Positions 27,808 to 36,998 of a stretch of 37,408 nt of DNA are shown here, in pieces; within the stretch, counting starts at the first letter, position 1; the number at the start of each line of letters is the position of its first letter. The stretch covers positions 1-37,408 of the forward strand of contig RXIE01000130.1 of assembly GCA_004212135.1 (NCBI GenBank), in the 5' to 3' direction. Origin of the DNA: Candidatus Methanophagales archaeon ANME-1-THS (GTDB taxonomy: Archaea > Halobacteriota > Syntropharchaeia > Alkanophagales > Methanospirareceae). Under the pieces are notes generated by a model that saw only the letters and a program-made list of their open reading frames with translations, ran no database searches and was not told where the DNA came from. The position numbers and the translations under genes were made by a program.

Positions 27808-27892
27808 GCCGAGGTAGCTGAGTGGACTAAAGCGCCGGCCTTGAGAGCCGGTGTCCCGATGGGACACAAGGGTTCAAATCCCTTCCTCGGCG
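27808..27892 (+). tRNA. tRNA-Ser (anticodon TGA)
   Basis: GCCGAGG/CCTCGGC acceptor stem, anticodon arm CCGGC-CTTGAGA-GCCGG, long variable arm TGTCCCGATGGGACA, T arm AAGGG-TTCAAAT-CCCTT, discriminator G; no CCA encoded. Confidence 0.95.
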
Positions 27893-27928
27893 TTCTTTTG
27901 TGGGCTTGACGCGATAAGGGAAGTCAAA

Positions 27929-28357
27929 ATGGAAGAATATCTTAATCTTTTGGACCGTGCTTTGAAGCAATTACCGAGTATAAAGGTCAGCGACTCTCGG
28001 TTCGCGCTCCCCGCACGCAAAGTGTTCATCGAGGGAAAGACCACGATCTTTGATAATTTCGATACGATCTGCAATTACCTCAACCGGGAAAAGGAGCATG
28101 TCATGAAATTTTTACTGAACGAACTGGGTACTGCTGGTAAGCTCGCAGGCGACAGGGCGATTTTTCAAGGCAGATTCTCACCGGACGAGGTCGAACACCA
28201 GATCCAGAGATACCTCCATGAATATGTGCTCTGCTGGGAATGTAAGAAACCGGATACGCACTTCACGAAGATCGACCGCATCTGGGTGCTGAAGTGCGAT
28301 GCATGCGGTGCTGTTCGCCCTATTATGAAGCGAAGAGGCGGGGCGGTACAGAAATAA
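27929..28357 (+). CDS. translation initiation factor aIF2 subunit beta
   Basis: MEEYLNLLDRALKQLP...FDTICNYLNREKEHVMKFLLNELGTAGKLAGDRAIFQGRF...EYVLCWECKKPDTHF...LKCDACGAVRPI zinc ribbon. Confidence 0.95.
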   Translation: MEEYLNLLDRALKQLPSIKVSDSRFALPARKVFIEGKTTIFDNFDTICNYLNREKEHVMKFLLNELGTAGKLAGDRAIFQGRFSPDEVEHQIQRYLHEYVLCWECKKPDTHFTKIDRIWVLKCDACGAVRPIMKRRGGAVQK

Positions 28358-28370
28358 CCGACGCCGATGT

Positions 28371-28826
28371 TTACTTCCCTTCCCGACGCAGTGTCACCAT
28401 CTTCAAAACCCGGCCCTCTTTACAGTCCGAAGGCGCATCACCGATCACCTCTAAAATCGTGCATCGATCACCCTCTTTGAGACCCGCAGGATGGCAGGCG
28501 TCAAAGAGCCCGCAGTTGGATGCTTTGCAATTCGGGGGCTCAAACGCGAATTTAGAGTTTTTAAACGCATACGTCGCGTCGATCGCCACCGGGATACTCG
28601 ACTCTCTCACTTCGACGACCGCTACCCCATCTTCATGAATAAAACACTCATGTTTGATCTCATTTCGTACCTTCTCGATCGTATACCTGCGGTCAAGCTC
28701 GAGGTTCGTGCACGCATTTTTCAACCTGCACTCGTCGCATTTCTTCGAAGCCCCTAAAAAAATGAATTCTTCCCCTTCTTTTGCTAATTTAGTCCCAATT
28801 AACGTTACTACCCTCCCCTCTCCCAT
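28371..28826 (-). CDS. UPF0179 family Cys-rich protein
   Basis: VVTLIGTKLAKEGEEFIFLGASKKCDECRLKNACTNLELDRRYTIEKVR; start moved from 28916 to MGEGRVVTLIG. Confidence 0.85.
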   Translation of the reverse strand: MGEGRVVTLIGTKLAKEGEEFIFLGASKKCDECRLKNACTNLELDRRYTIEKVRNEIKHECFIHEDGVAVVEVRESSIPVAIDATYAFKNSKFAFEPPNCKASNCGLFDACHPAGLKEGDRCTILEVIGDAPSDCKEGRVLKMVTLRREGK

Positions 28827-28923
28827 TTTTTCTTCCCCCTCGGTATCTTTATTCTCAAGTTGTTCCATACCCACCGAATTTCCTTTCCTCTTCCTGCTCT
28901 TCGCTCTTCTATCCACGTTTACG

Positions 28924-29994
28924 CTACTCGATCACCTGGGTAACCAGGGCGAGCTTCTCGGCAGCTTCATACGTGAGTCCTGAATCGCCCAATATGGTAT
29001 ATCTCCGCGGATTTATTTTATGCGCGGACGTGAGCGCTTCGATAATATACTCCTCCTTTATCCCCAATTCCTTGGCCGTTGTGGGCGCGCCTATCTCCTT
29101 CAGCACATCCCGAATACGCTGCCAGTTCTCCCCGTAGAGGTAGGTCATCATGATCGTGCCAAGACCACATTGCTCACCGTGTAACGCGGGTCTTTCCAAA
29201 ATCATATCCAGAGCATGACTGAATTTATGCTCAGAGCCGGAAGCAGAGGCGGATGAGCCTGCAATGCTCATGGCCACGCCACTGGAGACCAGAGCCTTTA
29301 CCACCGTCCAGACCGATTTTTCTTCCCCTTTCCCTATCTCCCGCGCGTTCTCCAATATCATATTTGCCGTCATCTCGGAGAGCGCAGCCGCATAATTGCT
29401 GAAGCTCGCGTTCCTCAACCGATGTGCAAGCTGCCAATCCCGTACCGCGGTATAGTTGGCAATGATATCGCCGCAGCCTGCTGCGGTAAATCGATAAGGA
29501 GCCGAGAATATGATCTCTGTATCGGCGACAATAGCGAGCGGCGCATGGGTCGGGATAGAAACCGGATTACCTCGTTCCTTATCCTTTATTGATGCGCGTG
29601 GGGATGCTATCCCGTCATGGGATGCGATCGTGGGTACCGAGATAAACGGGATGTGGAGCTCATACGCCGCGATTTTACCAGTATCAATGATGCGTCCGCC
29701 ACCAACGCCGAGCATAAACTCCGTTTTATTCTCCAGTGCCACTTTCTTCACGCTTTCAATATGCTCTCCGTTGACAGCACCCACTTCGATGAGATCGATT
29801 TCATACCCCGCATCAGCTAACAGTGCACCGACCTTATCCCCGGCGATCTTTCGGGTGTGGCAACCGGTAACCACAATCGCCCTCTTTCCTACCTCTAAAT
29901 GCTTGCAGACCGTGCCTATCTTCTCCAAGACGCCATGCCCAATCAAGACGTCGCGCGGCAATTGCATCCATTTCTCTTTCTCAAAACTGTCCAT
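28924..29994 (-). CDS. egsA: sn-glycerol-1-phosphate dehydrogenase
   Basis: LPRDVLIGHGVLEKIG, GVGGGRIIDTGKIAAYELHIPFISVPTIASHDGIASPRASI, GSEHKFSHALD, LHGEQCGLGTIMMTYLYG. Confidence 0.95.
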   Translation of the reverse strand: MDSFEKEKWMQLPRDVLIGHGVLEKIGTVCKHLEVGKRAIVVTGCHTRKIAGDKVGALLADAGYEIDLIEVGAVNGEHIESVKKVALENKTEFMLGVGGGRIIDTGKIAAYELHIPFISVPTIASHDGIASPRASIKDKERGNPVSIPTHAPLAIVADTEIIFSAPYRFTAAGCGDIIANYTAVRDWQLAHRLRNASFSNYAAALSEMTANMILENAREIGKGEEKSVWTVVKALVSSGVAMSIAGSSASASGSEHKFSHALDMILERPALHGEQCGLGTIMMTYLYGENWQRIRDVLKEIGAPTTAKELGIKEEYIIEALTSAHKINPRRYTILGDSGLTYEAAEKLALVTQVIE

Positions 29995-30300
29995 TGCCCA
30001 GCCCCTCGACCGCTCTAGCCTACGTGGCGATGATTCAATACTTTTTACCTTCTTATACCTTTTTACTAATAAAAGATTGATGATAAAAAGCTATCCCCTC
30101 AAAGAACGATTGGTAGTCGCGTGGTGTCGAGCTCTTTAACGCAATCCAAAACGGCAGTCTCTCGTTTGACCGATCACGCTCCATCATATCCATAGGGGAA
30201 GAATAGATCGGTGTATACAACGTTTATGTTTGCCGAGCTCTCTATCATTTTTATACACTCCGCCTGTAGGTCAAAGTGGGTATTGAACCATGAAGGTAAG

Positions 30301-30924
30301 ATGGATAAACTTGATGTCCTCCTCGAGCACTTCCCGCTCTATAGTGAAGATCTGGGGATAGACCTGAAGGAGCCCGCGGGCAGGTTCAAATGGTTTGTAG
30401 CCGCTCTTCTCTTTGGCGCGCGGATAAGCGAGAAGATCGCGGCGAAGACCTATAAACGGTTTGAAGCGTATGGACTTGACAGCCCTGAGAAGATCATCGC
30501 CGCTGGTTGGGACGAACTGGTCAGGGTTTTGGATGAAGGTGGGTATGTGCGCTACGACTTTTCTACCGCGACGAAGTTGCTCGGGATAATGGACGCGCTC
30601 CGGGCGAGATACGGCTCTTTGGAAGAGCTTTATGAAGGCGCGGTGGATACCGAGAACTTGAAGAAACGGTTGCTGGCGTTTAAAGGTGTCGGTGCGGTAA
30701 CGGCACAGATATTCTTACGAGAGTTGCGGGGTGTCTGGCAGATAAGCCCGGAGGTCTCGACGCGAGCTCAACTCGCAGCGAAGAATCTGGCGATAAATCT
30801 CCATGAATTGGAGGGTGAAACGCTAGCGCGTGTTGAGACTGCACTGGTGAAACTCAGCCTACGGTACTGCGCGAAGAAGCGATGCGATGAGTGCCCGGTG
30901 AAGGATTTGTGCAAGCAGGTGTAG
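30301..30924 (+). CDS. HhH-GPD DNA glycosylase / endonuclease III-like with Fe-S cluster loop
   Basis: LLAFKGVGAVTAQIFLRELR (helix-hairpin-helix); C-terminal CAKKRCDECPVKDLC Fe-S-type Cys motif. Confidence 0.75.
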   Translation: MDKLDVLLEHFPLYSEDLGIDLKEPAGRFKWFVAALLFGARISEKIAAKTYKRFEAYGLDSPEKIIAAGWDELVRVLDEGGYVRYDFSTATKLLGIMDALRARYGSLEELYEGAVDTENLKKRLLAFKGVGAVTAQIFLRELRGVWQISPEVSTRAQLAAKNLAINLHELEGETLARVETALVKLSLRYCAKKRCDECPVKDLCKQV

Positions 30925-31054
30925 ATCCGCGTTAACAGTAAAATCACAATCGGTTGCCCTCAGCGCGCGTTTCATCTCCCAAGCCCCCCGAAGCCCATAA
31001 ACTCCTTCTGTTGGGGTTTATTTATGAGACTTTTATAGCTGCTCTGCTATAGCT

Positions 31055-32956
31055 ATGGCTATGGACAAAAATGAGATAGTGCTCAAGGTAAATCGAGTTT
31101 ACAATCCGCCCCGAGCTATTGTGGACGGCTCGTATATCAAGCCTGAGGAGTACGAGCGGTTATATGCGGAGTCTATAAAGGATCCTGAATCGTTCTGGGC
31201 AAAGATTGCGGAAGAAGAGTTACACTGGTTCAGGAGATGGGACAGGGTACGAGCAGGAGACCATCCATACTACCGATGGTTTGTGAATGGGAAACTGAAC
31301 ATCACGTACAACTGTCTCGATCGGCATGTCAAAGCGGGAAAACGGAACAAGCTCGCGTATATCTACATAAATGAAGAGAATCACGAGGTCAAGGTTACGT
31401 ATGGCGAGCTGCTGGATATGGTGAACCGGTTTGCGAACGGATTGAAGTCGCTCGGTATTCAAAGAGGAGATCGAGTTGCGATCTATATGCCGTTAATTGT
31501 GGAACAGATCGTGGCTATGCTCGCCTGTGCGCGAATTGGCGCACTTCATTCCGTCGTCTTTGGCGGATTCAGCGCTCCTGCACTGAGATTGCGAATCATG
31601 GATGCACAGGCAAAAGTGGTAATCACCTCTACGTGGACCAAACGGCGCGGGAAGAAGATCGATTTAAAGTCCTCGGTTGATGAAGCGGTTGCGGATTTAC
31701 CCTTTCTCGAGAAAGTGGTTGTTGTTCAACGGGAAGGAGATGATTATGAACTGGTGGAGAAGGAGGTGGATTTTCACGGGCTGGTAAAGAGCCAATCGTC
31801 GGTCTGCGAGCCCGAGGTGATGGATTCCGAAGATCCGTTATTTATACTCTATACGTCGGGAACAACTGGTAAGCCCAAGGGAGTGCTTCATACCGTGGGT
31901 GGATATAACGTTTATACCCATTACACGACAAAGATCGTGTTCGATCTACATGAGAATGATATCTTCTGGAGTACCGCGGATCCTGGATGGATAACTGGAC
32001 ATAGTTATCTCGTCTACGGGCCTTTATCGGTCGGTGTGACCTCGGTGATCGCAGAAGGTGCGCCGGACTATCCGGATCCGGGCTGGTGGTGGTCTATTAT
32101 TGAGCGATACAAGGTGAACGTCTTTTATACCGCGCCAACTGTGGTACGATTATTCATGCGGTATGGCGAGGAATGGCCGAGGAAGTATGATCTCTCGTCA
32201 TTGCGGATACTCGGCTGTGTTGGTGAGCCGTTGAATCCAGAGGCATGGATCTGGTTTTATGAACAGATTGGAAAGAAGAACTGTGCGCTGATTGATACCT
32301 GGTGGCAGACCGAGACGGGCGGGCATATGATAACCACGATCCCGTCCTACGCGGCGAAGCCGGGAAAAGCGGGAAAACCATTCTTTGGTATCGTTGCGGA
32401 CGTGGTTGATAAAACCGGTCAGCCGGTCGCCCCAAACACCGTCGGCTCTCTGGTTATCAAACAACCCTGGCCCTCTGGACTCAGAACCTGCTGGAATGAG
32501 CCTGAGCGATATGAGAAGTACTGGAAGACCATCGCACCGTATTATCTCGCGGGAGATCTCGCAACCAAGGATGAGGATGGGTATATCATGTTCCTTGGAC
32601 GCGCAGACGATGTGCTCAATGTCTCCGGGCACCGGATAGGCACCGCGGAGGTCGAAAGTGCGTTGGTATCACATCCTGCAGTTGCGGAAGCCGCGGTTAT
32701 CGGGAAACCCCATCCACTCAAAGGTGAGAGTATCAAAGGGTTCCTGATACTCAAGCACGGGCAGGAGCCGTCCGAACTGCTCATAGAGGATTTAAAACTC
32801 CATGTGAGGCGCGAACTGGGCAGTTTAGCCGTTCCAGATGAACTCCAGGTTCTTGACTCGCTTCCGAAGACGAGGAGTGGGAAGATCATGAGACGCGTAC
32901 TGAAATCGCACGAACTCGGCATGGAGGTTGGCGATATCTCAACCTTGGAAGATTGA
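31055..32956 (+). CDS. acs: acetyl-CoA synthetase (AMP-forming)
   Basis: YTSGTTGKPKGVLHT, STADPGWITGHSYLVYGPL, DTWWQTETGGHMITTIP, GRADDVLNVSGHRIGTAEVESALV, SLPKTRSGKIMRRVLK. Confidence 0.96.
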   Translation: MAMDKNEIVLKVNRVYNPPRAIVDGSYIKPEEYERLYAESIKDPESFWAKIAEEELHWFRRWDRVRAGDHPYYRWFVNGKLNITYNCLDRHVKAGKRNKLAYIYINEENHEVKVTYGELLDMVNRFANGLKSLGIQRGDRVAIYMPLIVEQIVAMLACARIGALHSVVFGGFSAPALRLRIMDAQAKVVITSTWTKRRGKKIDLKSSVDEAVADLPFLEKVVVVQREGDDYELVEKEVDFHGLVKSQSSVCEPEVMDSEDPLFILYTSGTTGKPKGVLHTVGGYNVYTHYTTKIVFDLHENDIFWSTADPGWITGHSYLVYGPLSVGVTSVIAEGAPDYPDPGWWWSIIERYKVNVFYTAPTVVRLFMRYGEEWPRKYDLSSLRILGCVGEPLNPEAWIWFYEQIGKKNCALIDTWWQTETGGHMITTIPSYAAKPGKAGKPFFGIVADVVDKTGQPVAPNTVGSLVIKQPWPSGLRTCWNEPERYEKYWKTIAPYYLAGDLATKDEDGYIMFLGRADDVLNVSGHRIGTAEVESALVSHPAVAEAAVIGKPHPLKGESIKGFLILKHGQEPSELLIEDLKLHVRRELGSLAVPDELQVLDSLPKTRSGKIMRRVLKSHELGMEVGDISTLED

Positions 32957-33012
32957 ATATACGGTTGATCGGAGGAATGATTAAGGAGCGCATGCAACAG
33001 GGAGGATAGTCT

Positions 33013-34044
33013 ATGTCTATAGCGTTTAAAAGCGAACATAAAACCGTGGAAGTTCGGACAGCCGAAGGGCGACCGATGAGCTATGAGTTAGAATATCGGT
33101 GGGATCCACTCACCTCACGGCTCGCGGTCCTCTGTCCACATCTGAAAGAGAAATGGACCGAATTGTACAGCCTCCGCGATGAGGAGTGGTTACAGGATAT
33201 GGTAGAGGCCTCACGTGCACACTGCCGCTTCTGTCGTCCCACAATTGATACTGTTGCAGCGCGGTTCTCGCCCCACCAACTTGATGACGAGCTGCTCAGG
33301 CTTGACGGTGTCTATGTCTTTGCAAATCTCTTCCCGCGGACGGATTTCGAAGCGGTGATCACCTCGCCCGATAACCATTATCTCAAGCTCAACGAGTTCA
33401 CGGCGGACCTGCTCAGCACGTTTCTCACCGCGGCCGGTGAGTGTATAAAGCGGGCAGTTCGCAAGAGTGATAAACTGCTCTACCCGGTTATCGGGTGCAA
33501 TTATCTCCACTCCGCGGGTGCCAGTCTCATCCACTTCCATATGCAGCTTTCGATCCAGGAATACCCCTTCGAATACCTCAGGAGACTCATCGACTCATCC
33601 ACGCGTTATGAGCTCGCTGAGCATACAAACTTCTGGGTCGATCTGATGCATGGTAATAAGAGCAGGGAAATAAAGCGAACGAATAATCTCTATTGGTACA
33701 CGCCCTTTGCACCGACGGGCTTCTGCGAGGTGGATGCTCTCATAACCAGACCCCATCTTCTGAGTTTTACTGCGGAGGATATCCATGATCTTGCTGAAGG
33801 GCTCTCGACAATCTTACGCTATTACCATGATCATGGATTTGCAGCGTTCAATTTCATTCTGTATTCGGATAGGTTAGACTCGGAACATGGCACTCTCCTC
33901 TCAGGGCTCCAGATACTTGCACGACCCAACCCGCGGCCCAATTACCTCAGTATTGATACCTGGTACATGCCCTTCTTATTACAGCAGGCCATTGTGCTCG
34001 AGCGGCCCGAAGAGTTAGCGCGAGACCTGAGAACATACTTTTAG
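33013..34044 (+). CDS. galactose-1-phosphate uridylyltransferase-like (HIT superfamily) protein
   Basis: HCRFCRP Cys pair, VYVFANLFPRTDFEAVI, GASLIHFHMQLS (HxHxQ). Confidence 0.75.
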   Translation: MSIAFKSEHKTVEVRTAEGRPMSYELEYRWDPLTSRLAVLCPHLKEKWTELYSLRDEEWLQDMVEASRAHCRFCRPTIDTVAARFSPHQLDDELLRLDGVYVFANLFPRTDFEAVITSPDNHYLKLNEFTADLLSTFLTAAGECIKRAVRKSDKLLYPVIGCNYLHSAGASLIHFHMQLSIQEYPFEYLRRLIDSSTRYELAEHTNFWVDLMHGNKSREIKRTNNLYWYTPFAPTGFCEVDALITRPHLLSFTAEDIHDLAEGLSTILRYYHDHGFAAFNFILYSDRLDSEHGTLLSGLQILARPNPRPNYLSIDTWYMPFLLQQAIVLERPEELARDLRTYF

Positions 34045-34238
34045 TTCCTTAAAGGAGCGGATACAGCCACGGAACTCATTGCAGGCGAAGACAGGTATTT
34101 AGAAGCTCGATACCTCGCCAATTCGGAAGAAATGCGAAATGAATTCGATACGCAGGGTTTGGACGAACTTCAGCAGCCGAAATCAACAACGATGCTTTTA
34201 TATATAATACAAATGAGTAGAACTAAGGTGGTGATACG

Positions 34239-34379
34239 ATGAAAAAAATCGCGATTCCGGGCATGATCATAACCTACAGTAGTTTCCCTGTATCCTTCCT
34301 CATGGTAATTTCCTGGAGTATGAGTGTATTACTGCAGGCGGTTTGTGCTGGAATAATCTATGCGCGGTTGACTAAATAA
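34239..34379 (+). CDS. small 46-aa hydrophobic membrane protein (not in ORF track)
   Basis: MKKIAIPGMIITYSSFPVSFLMVISWSMSVLLQAVCAGIIYARLTK*; GGTGGTGAT upstream; TTTATATATAATA promoter-like box about 40 nt upstream. Confidence 0.5.
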   Translation: MKKIAIPGMIITYSSFPVSFLMVISWSMSVLLQAVCAGIIYARLTK

Positions 34380-34444
34380 CTTAAAATTGATGGAACGAGC
34401 GAGGGGGAACTACTTATCTGTCCGTACTCCTTCATTGATGAGCA

Positions 34445-34888
34445 ATGAAATATGCAGAAGCACGGTTAGGCCGGACGTTTATTATACGGCTTGAAGATGG
34501 TGAGATCCTGCACGAAACGATTGAAGCATTTGCCCGCGCACACGCGATTACTGCAGCGGCTATCATAGCACTTGGTGGCGCAGACGAAGGGAGCAGACTT
34601 GTCGTTGGGCCTGAGCATGGTCGAAGTAAGCCCGTCTCACCAATGGAACATATTCTGGCTGATGTGCATGAAATCGCGGGTGTTGGAACTATTTTTCCTG
34701 ATAAAGATCGTAACCCTGTGTTGCACATGCATATCGCCAGCGGTCGGAACGAATCGACCATAACGGGCTGTGTTCGCCGTGGTGTGAGGGTATGGCAGGT
34801 CCTGGAGGTTATCCTCTTTGAATTGCATGATACCCGCGCATGCCGCATCTTTGATACGCAGACCGGCTTCGAACTCCTCGAGCCATAA
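34445..34888 (+). CDS. PPC/DUF296 domain protein (PCC-type DNA-binding domain)
   Basis: GRTFIIRLEDGEILHETIEAFARAHAITAAAIIALGGADEGSRLVVGPEH...HMHIASGRNESTITGCVRRGVRVWQVLEVILFEL. Confidence 0.9.
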   Translation: MKYAEARLGRTFIIRLEDGEILHETIEAFARAHAITAAAIIALGGADEGSRLVVGPEHGRSKPVSPMEHILADVHEIAGVGTIFPDKDRNPVLHMHIASGRNESTITGCVRRGVRVWQVLEVILFELHDTRACRIFDTQTGFELLEP

Positions 34889-35135
34889 TGGGAGTGAGGC
34901 ATTATTTCTAAAAAGCGGGTATTCGAAAAGGTTAAACTACCACCTTGTTCTTAGGCTTTGGTAGACAGCGAAGCGCACGTGAGAGGAGTCGTGTGAGATG
35001 GTAATTTTGAGCACGATATTATAAATAAATATGGGAATAATTGCAATTTTAATTTCAAATGTATATAATTTTCTTTAAACTAAAGAAGTTTTTAAAAGGG
35101 ATGCGGAGCGTTGGTTACACAGGAGGGAAGAAAAG

Positions 35136-36215
35136 ATGAAACGCATGGGGAATAAGAAGATGTATGAGGGCGAAGGGGAAGAAGAAACAAGGACGGTGGA
35201 GAATGAGGATTTAGAGAAGACCCTGGAGCAGGCACGAACAATCATTAAAGTAATAGGATGCGGGGGGAGCGGAACCAACACGATCCAGCGGATGATTGAG
35301 GAGGGTATTTTTGGTGCTGAGTTCTTTGCATTGAACACGGATGCTCAACATTTGTTGTTCTCGAAAGTGGACAGGAAACTATTGATAGGAAAGCGGGTCA
35401 CGCGAGGACTAGGAGCGGGAAGCATTCCTCGGTTGGGCGAGGAGGCAGCGCGGGAGAACGAAACGGATATAAAAGGAATAGTTGAGGATGCGGATATGGT
35501 CTTTGTCACCTGTGGCCTGGGTGGTGGTACGGGGACAGGTGCTGCGCCCGTGGTTGCACAAGCAGCGCAAGAAGCCGGTGCGCTCACCATCGGTGTGGTT
35601 ACAATCCCATTCAGCGCTGAAGGCGCGGTAAGGATGGAGAACATGGCGTATGGACTTGAGAAGCTGCGTGAAAATACCGATACGTTGATCGTGATCCCGA
35701 ATGACAAGCTCCTGGATGTCGTGCCGCGATTGCCCTTGAACGAGGCATTTCGATTCGCCGACGAGGTGCTGATGCGATCAGTAAAGGGACTTACCGAGCT
35801 GATAACCAAACCAGGGCTCATCAATCTGGACTTCGCGGATGTGAGGACCGTGATGAAGGACGGTGGCATGGCAATGATCGGATTTGGGGAAGCGGAGGGC
35901 GAGAATAAAGCGGTTGAATCAGTGCGAAAAGCGGTAAGCTCGCCGTTGCTCGAAGTGGATGTGACTGACGCGAAGGCCGCACTGGTCAATGTGATTGGTG
36001 GCGAGGACATGACGGTCGAGGAAGCAGAAGGAGCACTTCAGGAGGTTTATAAGATGATTAACCCCGAAGCGCGAATTATCTGGGGTGTACAGATAAGCCC
36101 GGAGCTGAAGAGCATGATACGGACGTTACTCATCGTCACTGGTGTGAAATCAGAGCAGATTTATGCACGTAAGGTGGTCAAAAAGGAGAAGTTTGGCATT
36201 GAGATAGTGCAGTAA
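35136..36215 (+). CDS. ftsZ: cell division GTPase FtsZ
   Basis: [83 protein letters not shown]; upstream AGGAGG. Confidence 0.97.
   Translation: MKRMGNKKMYEGEGEEETRTVENEDLEKTLEQARTIIKVIGCGGSGTNTIQRMIEEGIFGAEFFALNTDAQHLLFSKVDRKLLIGKRVTRGLGAGSIPRLGEEAARENETDIKGIVEDADMVFVTCGLGGGTGTGAAPVVAQAAQEAGALTIGVVTIPFSAEGAVRMENMAYGLEKLRENTDTLIVIPNDKLLDVVPRLPLNEAFRFADEVLMRSVKGLTELITKPGLINLDFADVRTVMKDGGMAMIGFGEAEGENKAVESVRKAVSSPLLEVDVTDAKAALVNVIGGEDMTVEEAEGALQEVYKMINPEARIIWGVQISPELKSMIRTLLIVTGVKSEQIYARKVVKKEKFGIEIVQ
35638..35713 (+). repeat. internal ftsZ segment that recurs inverted at the window end
   Basis: AGAACATGGCGTATGGACTTGAGAAGCTGCGTGAAAATACCGATACGTTGATCGTGATCCCGAATGACAAGCTCCT, exact reverse complement of 37333..37408. 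Confidence 0.97.
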
Positions 36216-36357
36216 GACGCTTCTGAATAACTATACGAGTGGTCGGGAATTTTGCATACGGTATTGTAAACGGTGGTCTGCTTGAGGAGCAGATGACGCT
36301 GGAACGCTGTGGTGAAGCGTACCGTACATAAATGAGTCGAATTGGGGGAGGCATTCC

Positions 36358-36923
36358 ATGTTTATGGAGATGGGTGCTAAAGCTCGGAAGTTTGGGGCGT
36401 ATGAAAAATCTCTAAAAACTATTGATTTAGAGTTACCTGACGAAAAGCAGGAAAGTATCGAGAGAGGACATGAATTTGAACGATATGTAGCACAGATTTT
36501 CTCTAAGCAGAATAAATACTTTTCAATCGAACAGTGGACATATGATTACTACAATAAAACAAATGGCATCAAAGTTGAAAGCAATTTGAATCCAGACCTA
36601 ATTATTCGATATAAACCCACAGATGAAAAGTTTGCTGTAGAGTGCAAGTACAGGTAAAATCTCGTAAAAAGTGACATAATTAATGATCCTGTAATTAAAT
36701 GGTCCAAACTGAACAAATAAAACGTTATAATGATTTCTCAAAAACTCATAAAATTCCTGTCTTTATAGTAATTGGCTTGTCCGGAAAGCCAAGTAATTCA
36801 GAGCATATGTTTTGTTTACCATTAGAAATTGCTAGACATCCAGAGATTTCTCTAAATGTTCTTGAGAAATTTGAACGTTTACCAGGGAAACCTTTCTTTT
36901 GGAGGAATGGTACTTTAAAATAA
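36358..36923 (+). pseudogene. broken PD-(D/E)XK restriction endonuclease-like gene (in-frame TAA plus -1 frameshift)
   Basis: First part ...ESNLNPDLIIRYKPTDEKFAVECKYR[TAA]NLVKSDIINDPVIKWS; coding resumes in another frame as TEQIKRYNDFSKTHKIPVFIVIGLSGKPSNSEHMFCLPLEIARHPEISLNVLEKFERLPGKPFFWRNGTLK*. Confidence 0.7.
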
Positions 36924-36998
36924 TCGTTCTGGGCACGCCATCGCCGGTCGTGTCCCAATTTTGCAGAAAGATATATATAACCCCTATTTCTATAGGGA

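Noticed and set aside
27808-27892. tRNA-Ser as an integration site for a genomic island
   Set aside because: Flanked tightly by conserved L37e and aIF2-beta genes; no integrase and no repeated tRNA 3' end seen in the window.
35345-36010. 221-aa antisense ORF opposite ftsZ
   Set aside because: Ser/Pro/Thr-rich shadow frame of a well-supported ftsZ; no independent start signal or domain.
36254-36317. Possible three-way-junction RNA (TACGGTA/TACCGTA closing TCTGCT-TGAGG-AGCAGA and ACGCT-GTGGTGA-AGCGT), briefly considered as a hammerhead-type ribozyme
   Set aside because: No CUGANGA/GAAA core. The same stretch reads as a methyltransferase-like protein tail, so the short pairings are probably coincidental. 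Only covariation in homologs would revive it.
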